Shown here: positions 6,437 to 13,471 of the stretch, piece by piece
Layout of the letters: every line of letters starts with the position of its first letter
Position numbering within the stretch: the first letter of the stretch is position 1
DNA from: SMAG-U1939 sp035763125
GTDB lineage: Bacteria > Chloroflexota > Ktedonobacteria > Ktedonobacterales > JADMIN01
Reading direction: 5' to 3'
DNA: 20,878 nucleotides
Assembly (NCBI GenBank): GCA_035763125.1
Contig: DASUBU010000018.1
Coordinates: 1 to 20,878 of the forward strand
Translations under genes and position numbers: made by a program
Notes under the pieces: model-generated
The model's input: only the letters and a program-made list of their open reading frames with translations
Told to the model about the DNA's origin: nothing
Database searches by the model: none

Positions 6437-7749
6437 TGTGAAGGCGAGCGCCCTGCGAGTCTTAGTGACGGATGTACCAGCAGGCTGAGCGTCGCGGCGG
6501 CGTAGATCACGCCGAAGACGAGCATGCTAGGCTCGACGCCGATGGCAGGTGCCAGCAGCCCCGCGATGAGGCCGCCCAGTGGCGCGCCGAGCATCGCTCC
6601 AGCGGTCAGCGCGCCGAAGACCCGCGCACGCATTGCCGCCGGCACGCGCTCGTAGGCGATGGTATCGTAGAGCGGATTGACCTGCCCGATGAAGAAGCCG
6701 CACACCGCCTGCACAGCGATCATCGCGACGGGATGGGGCGCCAGCAGCACGATCCAGAAGAAGCGCGAGGCGCCGCCGAGCGTGTAGCTGACACCCAGCG
6801 TGAGCCCGCGAGGAAGGCGATGGCCGACAGCGCCGAAGGCGATCGTGCCGGCAAAGGCAGCGCCGCCAAAGGCCGCGATCAGCGCGCCCAGCACCGCTGC
6901 GTTGCCGTACACCTGCTTGACGAAGGCCGGAGCCAGCACGCCGCTCTGGCCCGCATCGAGCATGTTGGTAACCAGCACGACAAGGGTCGCGCCGCGCAGC
7001 CACGGATCGCGCCACAGGAAGACGAAGCCGCCCGCCAGGCGCGCGAAATAGCCACGCGATGGCTCGGCGACGCTCGACACTGGCTCCCGTTCCTCAGCGG
7101 TCTGCGGCGCGGGCGGCTCATCGCCTGCTGTCAGCTGGGGCGCGAGCCTGGCAGGCACGGCCAGAGCGACGGCCAGCGCCGAGAAGGCGAAGGTGGCGGC
7201 GTCAATCCACAGCAGATTGCTGGTGCCAATCACGACAATCAGAATGCCTGCCAGCGGCGCGCCGACGAAGCGCGAGAGGCGCGTCATGCCGTCGGCCGCG
7301 GCCGTCGCGCGCTCCAGGCGAACACCCGCGAGGCGCGAGAGGTCTGGAATCAGCGAGGAGCGCGCGGTGGCGCCCGGCGTGGTGAGCAGCCCCGCGATAA
7401 AGACGAGCGCCAGCAGCGCCCCGAAAGGCAGCCCCACGGTCGCGTACAGCAGCGGTATCAGTGCGACACCGAGCATGCTAGCGACGTCGCTGACAACGCT
7501 GGCGCGCTGGAAGCCGAGGCGGTCCACGATGGCGCTGCCAAGCACCGCGGAAAGTGCGACCGATGCGGTGGAAAAGAATGCCGTGATGCCCGTCTGCGCG
7601 ACACTTCCGGTCGTCTGCAGCACGAACCACGGCACCGCCAGGAACATCAGTACGTCTCCGGCGCCCGAGACGACGTTGGCGGCGTACAGCCCCACGAGCG
7701 GCTGGCGGCGGCGCGACAATCGCATGGTGGGCTGCGTCTGGACCGTCAT
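6433..7749 (-). CDS. MFS efflux transporter (MFS_3/EntS-like)
   Basis: A 438-residue inner-membrane protein of the major facilitator superfamily, probably a proton-driven drug or metabolite exporter. About 10-12 hydrophobic helices are visible, the first near residues 18-42 (LYAANVVSGAGDVLMFLAVP). The loop SAIVDRLGFQRASVVSDV after helix 2 is the motif-A region of the superfamily. A charged Pro/Glu-rich cytoplasmic loop at about 207-235 divides the two halves, as expected. Resemblance is to the EntS/macrolide-efflux branch; substrate unknown. The ATG shares its A with the TAA of the sigma-factor gene (TAATG, 7747-7751), so the two are translationally coupled, with GAGGGG about 11 bases upstream. 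This pairing suggests that the sigma factor's signal relates to the exported compound. Confidence 0.85.
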   Translation of the reverse strand: MTVQTQPTMRLSRRRQPLVGLYAANVVSGAGDVLMFLAVPWFVLQTTGSVAQTGITAFFSTASVALSAVLGSAIVDRLGFQRASVVSDVASMLGVALIPLLYATVGLPFGALLALVFIAGLLTTPGATARSSLIPDLSRLAGVRLERATAAADGMTRLSRFVGAPLAGILIVVIGTSNLLWIDAATFAFSALAVALAVPARLAPQLTAGDEPPAPQTAEEREPVSSVAEPSRGYFARLAGGFVFLWRDPWLRGATLVVLVTNMLDAGQSGVLAPAFVKQVYGNAAVLGALIAAFGGAAFAGTIAFGAVGHRLPRGLTLGVSYTLGGASRFFWIVLLAPHPVAMIAVQAVCGFFIGQVNPLYDTIAYERVPAAMRARVFGALTAGAMLGAPLGGLIAGLLAPAIGVEPSMLVFGVIYAAATLSLLVHPSLRLAGRSPSH

Positions 7750-8954
7750 TATCTTTGCGGCCCCTCGGCTGAAAGCGGCGCAAACGTCTCGGCATCGCAG
7801 ACGATGGCGAGCCGGTCCGCGCTGGTGACGCTCTCGAAACGCGAGACGACCGCCGGGCGGCCCTGCGCTTCGACGTGCTCGTGCCGCAGCGTGCGGATGC
7901 GCGGGTGACGCCGGCGGAAGACGCGTCCAGCCGGCGTGACGAGCGCCAGAGAATCAAGCGACTGCCAATTGTCGAGATCACAGGTGGCGCAGATGAGGCG
8001 CAGGCCCTGGTCGTTGCCAAGCGGCGAGGGGGAAGCGTAGTGCGGGCGGTCGCCGCCGCGGGGCAACATCCGGCCGCAGCTCGGACAAGGGATGTGACGG
8101 TTGCACAGGTGTGGCTGGTAGTAGCGTGCTACCCAGGCGAGCTCGCGCACATGGGCGCGCTGGTAGCCGCGAACACCGCCCAGGACGTCGGGCGCCTGCA
8201 TGTGGATGTGGAAGAGGCTAGGGTCTGGGGAGCACTCCGGACAGCGCAGCCACAGCTCGCCCTCAGCGACGTGGTAGCGGCCGAGCAGGTGATGGCGGCC
8301 GCAGATGGTGCACCACAGCGGCGTCGTCTCCCACCCATAGCGTGCGTAGAGGTCCGGCGCATGCGACGCGAGCTCGGCGCCCAGCCCGGTGGTGAGGATG
8401 CGCCGCAGTGCCAGCTTGCCCCGCTGGAGCCGCATCGCGACAGCAGCCGTGTTGGCGCCCAGGTGTACGGCCAACTCCACGAGCGGCGTCTGCTCGACGT
8501 AGTGCGCGAGCAAGGCGGCGCGCGTTTCCGGCGGCAGCAAGGCGAGGGCACGATCAAGCAGCGCCGCCAGCTCCTGCCGCTCCAGGTCAATCTCCATATT
8601 CACATCGCTGGCGAGCTGATCGTTCCAGTCCGGCGGCGACGGCGGATCGTCGTCGGTCGCATGCGTCGGGGGCAGCGCAAGCGTATGGGCGGCATCGCGT
8701 GAACGGGCACGCAGCCAGCGCAGCGCGAGGTTGCGGGCGATGCCGGCAAGCCAATGCGGCAGCCGCTCCGGCTCACGCAACCGCTCGGCATGTCGCCACG
8801 CCGCGATCAGTGTCTCTTGCGCCAGGTCTTCGGCCGCGGAAGGATCGCCGGTCAGTCGCGCGCAGAGCGCCACGAGCCGTGGCCGCTGCGCCTCAAGACG
8901 AAATGCGTCCCGTGCGGGATGTTCCACGCCGAAGCCGGCATTGATATGCTCCAC
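7749..8954 (-). CDS. ECF-type RNA polymerase sigma factor with C-terminal double zinc-ribbon extension
   Basis: A 401-residue protein. Region sigma-2 is at about 24-85 (DPSAAEDLAQETLIAAWRHA and HWLAGIARNLALRWLR) and sigma-4 at about 128-185 (ALLPPETRAALLAHYVEQTP, then an HTH). Ordinary ECF factors end near here. A further 215 residues follow, with two CxxC pairs, C215/C218 with C238/C241 and C290/C293 with C322/C325, plus C284: two zinc-ribbon-like modules. A last segment (about 345-395) is not recognised. No anti-sigma gene is adjacent, so the tail may be the sensory or regulatory part. Start is GTG at 8954 with GAGGGG 6 bases upstream. It lies 82 bases after pyruvate kinase on the same strand and is coupled to the MFS exporter. 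A short repeat-like word lies between the second pair of CxxC motifs. Confidence 0.82.
   Translation of the reverse strand: MEHINAGFGVEHPARDAFRLEAQRPRLVALCARLTGDPSAAEDLAQETLIAAWRHAERLREPERLPHWLAGIARNLALRWLRARSRDAAHTLALPPTHATDDDPPSPPDWNDQLASDVNMEIDLERQELAALLDRALALLPPETRAALLAHYVEQTPLVELAVHLGANTAAVAMRLQRGKLALRRILTTGLGAELASHAPDLYARYGWETTPLWCTICGRHHLLGRYHVAEGELWLRCPECSPDPSLFHIHMQAPDVLGGVRGYQRAHVRELAWVARYYQPHLCNRHIPCPSCGRMLPRGGDRPHYASPSPLGNDQGLRLICATCDLDNWQSLDSLALVTPAGRVFRRRHPRIRTLRHEHVEAQGRPAVVSRFESVTSADRLAIVCDAETFAPLSAEGPQR
8018..8038. repeat. Possible truncated palindromic-repeat copy (copy D) in the sigma-factor gene
   Basis: GCGGCGAGGGGGA at 8021-8033 is identical to 3377-3389 in copy A, and both encode an ASPSP peptide in the same frame. 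It lies between the two CxxC pairs of the second zinc ribbon. Too short to be sure it is the same element. Confidence 0.3.
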
Positions 8955-9036
8955 GAGTGTCCCCTCACTGCTGCGATGGTGGTGATGCTACCACTACGTC
9001 GCCGCGAAGGGACGCAAGATAACGCATCTTCGCCGA

Positions 9037-10599
9037 TCAATTCTCGCCGATGCGCTGGAGCTTGAGGAAATTGGGGCGCGGCCGGCCAGCGGTGGGCATG
9101 CCGCCCATTACCACCACCTCGTCGCCGGCACGCATGGCGACCTCCGCGCGCAGCCACTCGTCCACCCAGGCGATGCGGTCCTCGATGGTGCCATCCAGCG
9201 GGCCGCGATGGGGCATGACGCCCCACCACAGCGCCAGGCGCCGGTAGACCGTCTCGACGGGGGTGAAGGCCAGAATCGGCGCGCGGGGCCGCTCCTTGGA
9301 CATCAGCCGGGCGGAGGCGCCGGTGCGCGTGAGCACGACGATGGCGGCGGCGCGGGCCTGCTCGGCAAGCGTACGCGCGGCGGCGGCGATGGCCTCTTCG
9401 AGCGAGCGCGTGCCCTGGAGACCCGTCCGCTCGCCATGCGCGAGCATGCTGACATCGGTCGCAGTGGCGATGCGCGCCATCACCTCGACCGCCGCCACTG
9501 GATACTGCCCGATCGCCGTCTCGGCGCTGAGCATCACGGCATCCGTGCCGTCCAGAATGGCGTTGGCGACGTCGCTGGCCTCGGCGCGTGTCGGCCGGGG
9601 ATGGGTGATCATGGATTCGAGCATCTGCGTCGCGGTGATCACCGGCAGGCCGAGCGCGTTGGCTTTGGTGATGATGCGCTTCTGAACCAGTGGGACGCTT
9701 TCGAGCGGCATCTCGACGCCAAGATCGCCGCGCGCCACCATCACGCCGTCGGCGGCCTCCAGGATGGCGTCCAGGCGCTGGACCGCCTCGGGCTTTTCGA
9801 TCTTGGCGATGATCGGGATGGCGCGGTCGGCGGAATAGAGCGCGTCGCGTGGGCCGTGATGGTGGGTGGGCGGCGCGTCGGGCTGGGCGGCGATGAGCTG
9901 GCGCACCAGGCGCTGCGCCTCGCGTACGTCCTGCGCGCGCCGCACAAAGCTGAGCGCGATGTAGTCCACATGCTGGGCGACGCCGAATGTCAGGTCTTCG
10001 CGATCCTTGGCGGTCAGGGCGGGCGCGCTGACGGCCACGCCCGGTAGGTTGATGCCCTGGTGCTCGGCCAGCTCGCCGCCGTTGACGACGCGTGTGTGGA
10101 TATCCGGCCCGGCTACCCTCTCGACACGCAGCTCGATGGCGCCGTCCGAGAGCAGGATACGGTCGCTGGGCTTCACGTCTCGCGGCAGGCGCTCGTAGGT
10201 GGTGCTGACCGCCTCGGCCGAGCCTTCGATAGGCCGCGTGGTGATGGTGAAGGCCTGCCCCGCACGTAGCCCCACACTGTGGCCGTCGGAGAGGCCGCCG
10301 GTGCGAATCTTAGGGCCCTGCAAATCCTGCAAGATGGCGATGGGCGCACCCAGGCGCTCGGCCACGCGGCGCACGCGGGCGATGGTGGCGGCGTGCTGGT
10401 CGTGCGTGCCATGCGAGAAGTTGATGCGGGCGACGTTCATACCCGCGCGGATCAGCGCCTCCAGGCCCTCATCGCTATCACAGGCGGGGCCGAGTGTGCA
10501 GACGATCTTGGTGCGCCGCGCGGTGAGGTCCTCACCCTCCATCTCCCGCTCTTCAGAAGGAGCAGGGGAGGAAGTCATGCCTGGCGTGTCGCGGGTCAT
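9037..10599 (-). CDS. pyk: Pyruvate kinase
   Basis: A 520-residue glycolytic enzyme making ATP and pyruvate from phosphoenolpyruvate and ADP. The TIM-barrel A domain begins at RRTKIVCTLGPA (about 28-39), the B domain spans about 98-190, and the active-site block IIAKIEKPEA (263-272) carries catalytic Lys266, followed by GVMVARGDLGVEMP and TQMLESMI with the substrate-binding MLSAETA block. The C domain runs from about 380 to the end. It is longer than the usual 470-480 because of a 27-residue N-terminal extension, partly encoded by a palindromic repeat, and an insertion of about 20 residues with three consecutive His just before IIAKIE. The ATG at 10599 is kept because it overlaps the coaE stop as ATGA and has AAGGAG 7 bases upstream. 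Last gene of the ABC-F/coaE/pyk run. Confidence 0.95.
   Translation of the reverse strand: MTRDTPGMTSSPAPSEEREMEGEDLTARRTKIVCTLGPACDSDEGLEALIRAGMNVARINFSHGTHDQHAATIARVRRVAERLGAPIAILQDLQGPKIRTGGLSDGHSVGLRAGQAFTITTRPIEGSAEAVSTTYERLPRDVKPSDRILLSDGAIELRVERVAGPDIHTRVVNGGELAEHQGINLPGVAVSAPALTAKDREDLTFGVAQHVDYIALSFVRRAQDVREAQRLVRQLIAAQPDAPPTHHHGPRDALYSADRAIPIIAKIEKPEAVQRLDAILEAADGVMVARGDLGVEMPLESVPLVQKRIITKANALGLPVITATQMLESMITHPRPTRAEASDVANAILDGTDAVMLSAETAIGQYPVAAVEVMARIATATDVSMLAHGERTGLQGTRSLEEAIAAAARTLAEQARAAAIVVLTRTGASARLMSKERPRAPILAFTPVETVYRRLALWWGVMPHRGPLDGTIEDRIAWVDEWLRAEVAMRAGDEVVVMGGMPTAGRPRPNFLKLQRIGEN
10531..10571. repeat. Palindromic repeat-like segment (copy C) at the 5' end of pyk
   Basis: Begins CTCACC like copies A and B and contains a hairpin: CTCCC-GCTC (10543-10551) against GAGC-GGGAG (10560-10563 and 10566-10570), loop TTCAGAAG. 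It encodes residues about 10-23 of the N-terminal extension of pyruvate kinase, a part absent from ordinary family members. Its sequence is less close to the other copies. Confidence 0.4.
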
Positions 10600-11219
10600 C
10601 CGCGCGCTCCTTCGCCGGCACCGATCGAGGCCAGGAAGCGGCCCCAGGCCGCGGTGACCTGCGCGCGGAGGTCGTCGAGCGCGCCGGAGTTGTCAATGAT
10701 TTCGGTGGCAACCTCGCGCTTGGCCTCCAGCGGCGGCTGGGCGGCAAGCCGGAGCCGGGCCTCCTCAGGGGTCAGCCCGCGCGACTCGATCAGCCGGTGA
10801 AGCTGCACTTCGTGCGGCGCAGTGACGAGCCAGATGCCATGGCAGAAAGGGGCATAGCCCGACTCGACCAGCTTGACGGCGTCCAGCACGCCGATGCCCT
10901 CGGGCGGCAGCGCGCGCAACCGGCCGACCAGCGCGTTCTGCACAGCCGGGTGGACGATGGCCTCCAGCCGCTGCAGCTGCTCTGGGTCGCCGAAGACCCG
11001 CTCGCCCAGCACACGCCGGTCAACGCCGCCCGCCGCATCCAGAATCTGCGAGCCGAAGACCTCCACCAGCCGCGGGACGAGCGAGCTGCCCGGCAGATAG
11101 AGCTCGTGGACGACCAGATCGGCATCCACATAGGTGGTGGCACCTAGCTCCAGCAGCATCAGGCCGACGGTGGTCTTGCCGCTAGCGATATTGCCAGTCA
11201 GGCCGAGGATATAGGGCAT
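10596..11219 (-). CDS. coaE: Dephospho-CoA kinase
   Basis: A 207-residue cytosolic kinase for the last step of coenzyme A synthesis, phosphorylating the 3'-OH of dephospho-CoA. The P-loop GNIASGKTT is at 9-17. The family's DAD (residues 32-34, in YVDADLVVHELY), HPAVQ near 89-93 and VLDAVKLVESG, equivalent to the family's 'PLLFE' strand, are all present. Length is normal. The ATG at 11219 has AGAGGT about 9 bases upstream. It begins 18 bases after the ABC-F gene and its stop overlaps the pyk start, so the three genes are very probably co-transcribed. Confidence 0.93.
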   Translation of the reverse strand: MPYILGLTGNIASGKTTVGLMLLELGATTYVDADLVVHELYLPGSSLVPRLVEVFGSQILDAAGGVDRRVLGERVFGDPEQLQRLEAIVHPAVQNALVGRLRALPPEGIGVLDAVKLVESGYAPFCHGIWLVTAPHEVQLHRLIESRGLTPEEARLRLAAQPPLEAKREVATEIIDNSGALDDLRAQVTAAWGRFLASIGAGEGARG

Positions 11220-11237
11220 GAGAGTACGACCTCTGTT

Positions 11238-13187
11238 TCAGCTTGCCAGCTCATGCCACTCACTATACAGCATGTCGAGATGGGCCTTCTCACGCTCGTA
11301 CTCCTCGCCCAGCTCGGTGATGCGCGCCACGTCCGCTGTGGCGCTGGCGGCGGTGATCTCCTCCTCGATCTCAGCCAGCCGTCGCTCCAATGCCTCGATC
11401 TCGGCCTCCACACGCTGCGCGGAGCGAGCGGTGGGCGCCTGCCGGCCAGATGTGCCGCCCTGGACCTGCGCGCGGGTGCGAGCCGCTTTGGCCTGCGCGG
11501 CGGCCTGAGCCTGCGCGTGGCGCGCACGCAGCGACGTGTAGTTGCCCTCGTGGACGCTGATCGCGCCATCCTCCAGCATCCACAGCTTGGTGGCGAGCGC
11601 ATCCACGAAGTAGCGGTCGTGCGAGACGAAGATCAGCGTGCCGTCGTAGGTGGCGAGGATCTCTTCGAGCACCTGGCGGGCCGGCAGGTCAAGGTGGTTG
11701 GTCGGCTCATCCAGCACGAGGAAGTTCGCGCCCTGCAGTGTCAGCTTGGCAAGCGCGACACGCGCACGCTCGCCACCACTGAGGGCGGAGATTGGCTTGA
11801 ACACGTCGTCGCCGCTGAAGAGGAAACGCCCGAGGAAGGAGCGGGCGCCTTCTTCGCTGAGGTGGCTGGCGCGGCGAATCTCGTCGAGCACGGCAGCGCG
11901 CGGGTTGAGGGTGTCGTGCGTCTGGGCGTAGTAGCCGACCTGCACGTTGTGGCCGAGGCTCGCGCGGCCCTCCAGCGGCTCTAGCTCACCGACGATCGTG
12001 CGCAGCAGCGTCGTCTTGCCGGCGCCGTTGGGGCCCAGCAGGCCGAGGCGGTCGCCGCGACGAATCTGCACATCCGGCACCTGCACGCGCAGCCCCGGGC
12101 GGACCTCGCCGCCGGCGCTGCGCGCCACCCCCTCTTCCCCAGGGCGAGGGGGACGGGGGGTGAGGCTCGTCGCGTAGCCCGCGACGAGGCGGTCGGTGGT
12201 GAGCACCGTAGCGCCCGACTCGATCAGCACACTCATCTTGAAGCGCAGGGCGCCGTCTTCGGGCGGCCGCTCGATCCGTTCGAGGCGGTCCAGCCGTGTC
12301 TGGCGGCCGCGGGCCTCTTTGGCGCGCTGGCCAGCCTTGTAGCGGCGAATGAACTCCTCCGTATGGGCGATCTGCTCTTGCTGCGCCTCGTATTCCTTGG
12401 CCCAGCGAGCCATGTACTCGGCGCGCAGGCCAACGTACCTGGTGTAGTTGCCCGGATACTCGAAGGCGCGCTGATAGTTGATCTCGATGGTACGCGTGGT
12501 GACACGGTCGAGGAAGTAGCGATCGTGCGAGACGACCACCACGGCGCCCTTCCAGGCGGTCAGATAGCCTTCGAGCCATTCCAACGCGGCCAGATCGAGA
12601 TGGTTGGTCGGCTCGTCCAGCAGCAGCAGATCGGGCTCTTGCAAGAGCAGCTTGCCCAGCGCGGCGCGTGTCTGCTGGCCGCCGCTGAGGTGCACGGCGG
12701 GCGCCTCGTGCTGCTCGCGGGCGAAGCCAAGGCCGTCGAGCACCTTGCGCACGCGCGCGTCAATCGAGTAGGGGTCGGCGTGCTCGATGCGCTCCTGCAG
12801 ATCGGCGTAGCGTTCGAGTGCGCCGTTGTAGGCCCCAGGATCGGCGAGCAGGGCGGGATCGGCGAGGCGCTTGGCAAGCACATCCAGCTCGCGCTCCCAG
12901 TCCGCGACCTGGGCGAAGACGGCGCGCAGCTCGTCGTAGAGCGTGCGCTCCGGGTGGATGCTGGCAATCTGGGGCAGATAGCCGACGCGGACGCCGCGCT
13001 CGATGGCGACCGCTCCGGCGTCGGGGAGCAGCTCGGCCGTGAGCAGGCGCAGCAACGTCGTCTTGCCGGCGCCGTTGGGGCCGACCAGGCCGATGCGGTC
13101 GCGCGACTCCACGCGAAACGAGACGCCGGAGAAGATCAGCTCGGCGCCGTAGGACTTGGCGAGATCGGAAACTATCACGAGTGACAT
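11238..13187 (-). CDS. ABC-F family ATPase (ribosome-associated, YdiF/Uup-like)
   Basis: A 649-residue soluble protein with two ABC ATPase domains and no membrane segment, the ABC-F plan; members bind the ribosome to relieve stalling or antibiotic inhibition. Domain 1 has Walker A GPNGAGKT (36-43), signature LSGGQ (167-171) and Walker B LLLLDEP (187-193). Domain 2 has Walker A GPNGAGKT (385-392), LSGGE (469-473) and FLVLDEP (489-495). Between them (about 228-315) is the helical linker that reaches the peptidyl-transferase region, rich in Arg/Lys/Glu. Residues about 555-645 form a C-terminal coiled coil. Residues about 341-363, at the start of domain 2, are an Arg/Pro/Gly-rich insert encoded by a palindromic repeat. 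No SD is evident, but a -10 lies so close to the ATG that the transcript may be leaderless. Housekeeping versus antibiotic-resistance role cannot be told from the sequence. Confidence 0.93.
   Translation of the reverse strand: MSLVIVSDLAKSYGAELIFSGVSFRVESRDRIGLVGPNGAGKTTLLRLLTAELLPDAGAVAIERGVRVGYLPQIASIHPERTLYDELRAVFAQVADWERELDVLAKRLADPALLADPGAYNGALERYADLQERIEHADPYSIDARVRKVLDGLGFAREQHEAPAVHLSGGQQTRAALGKLLLQEPDLLLLDEPTNHLDLAALEWLEGYLTAWKGAVVVVSHDRYFLDRVTTRTIEINYQRAFEYPGNYTRYVGLRAEYMARWAKEYEAQQEQIAHTEEFIRRYKAGQRAKEARGRQTRLDRLERIERPPEDGALRFKMSVLIESGATVLTTDRLVAGYATSLTPRPPRPGEEGVARSAGGEVRPGLRVQVPDVQIRRGDRLGLLGPNGAGKTTLLRTIVGELEPLEGRASLGHNVQVGYYAQTHDTLNPRAAVLDEIRRASHLSEEGARSFLGRFLFSGDDVFKPISALSGGERARVALAKLTLQGANFLVLDEPTNHLDLPARQVLEEILATYDGTLIFVSHDRYFVDALATKLWMLEDGAISVHEGNYTSLRARHAQAQAAAQAKAARTRAQVQGGTSGRQAPTARSAQRVEAEIEALERRLAEIEEEITAASATADVARITELGEEYEREKAHLDMLYSEWHELAS
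12127..12164. repeat. GC-rich palindromic repeat (copy B) inside the ABC-F gene
   Basis: CCCCCTC (12128-12134) pairs with GAGGGGG (12146-12152), with an inner CCC/GGG stem. The following GGGGACGGGGGGTGAG (12149-12164) is the inverted complement of copy A (3330-3345) at 15 of 16 bases. It encodes part of the insert between the linker and the second ATPase domain and preserves the frame. Confidence 0.6.
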
Positions 13188-13195
13188 ATGGCGTT

Positions 13196-13224
13196 AGTGT
13201 ACGCCGCCCGGCGGGCCACGGCAA
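13196..13224 (-). promoter_or_regulatory. Promoter of the ABC-F/coaE/pyk operon, probably leaderless
   Basis: On the minus strand TTGCCG (13224-13219) and TACACT (13201-13196) are separated by 17 bases. Only 8 bases lie between the -10 and the ATG at 13187, so the predicted transcription start falls at or next to the start codon. The lack of a Shine-Dalgarno site agrees with this. Confidence 0.55.
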
Positions 13225-13376
13225 GCGCAATGGCCGTTCGTCGCTCAAAGAGACGCAGGAATCTGTGCCAAGCGGAGAATGCGGACACGATGAGCGCGGG
13301 ATGAGAGGATGCCGAGAGACCCCGGCGACCGCTAGCCGTTCCGCCTACTGCCCTGGGCAGGCTGGGCGCCTTAGGT

Positions 13377-13382
13377 TACAAT
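13377..13382 (+). promoter_or_regulatory. Candidate -10 of the Ser/Thr kinase promoter
   Basis: TACAAT at 13377-13382 is a good -10 hexamer in GC-rich surroundings, 89 bases before the chosen start codon. No convincing -35 is visible, so activator or alternative-sigma dependence is possible. Confidence 0.4.
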
Positions 13383-13471
13383 GGCCGACAGGGCAGCCGG
13401 ACGGCATGGGGGTCCGGCGCGAGACGGCGCGCGAGCGAGTGCGATCCGTCAGAGGGGAACAGGGCGGACGC

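Noticed and set aside
12128..12152. Strong hairpin as a transcription terminator
   Set aside because: It is inside the ABC-F coding frame, lacks a T-run, and matches the dispersed repeat family.
13181..13471. Upstream extension of the Ser/Thr kinase frame
   Set aside because: The extension has no SD, overlaps the start of the divergent ABC-F gene and the candidate promoter at 13377-13382, and adds sequence unlike a kinase N-terminus.
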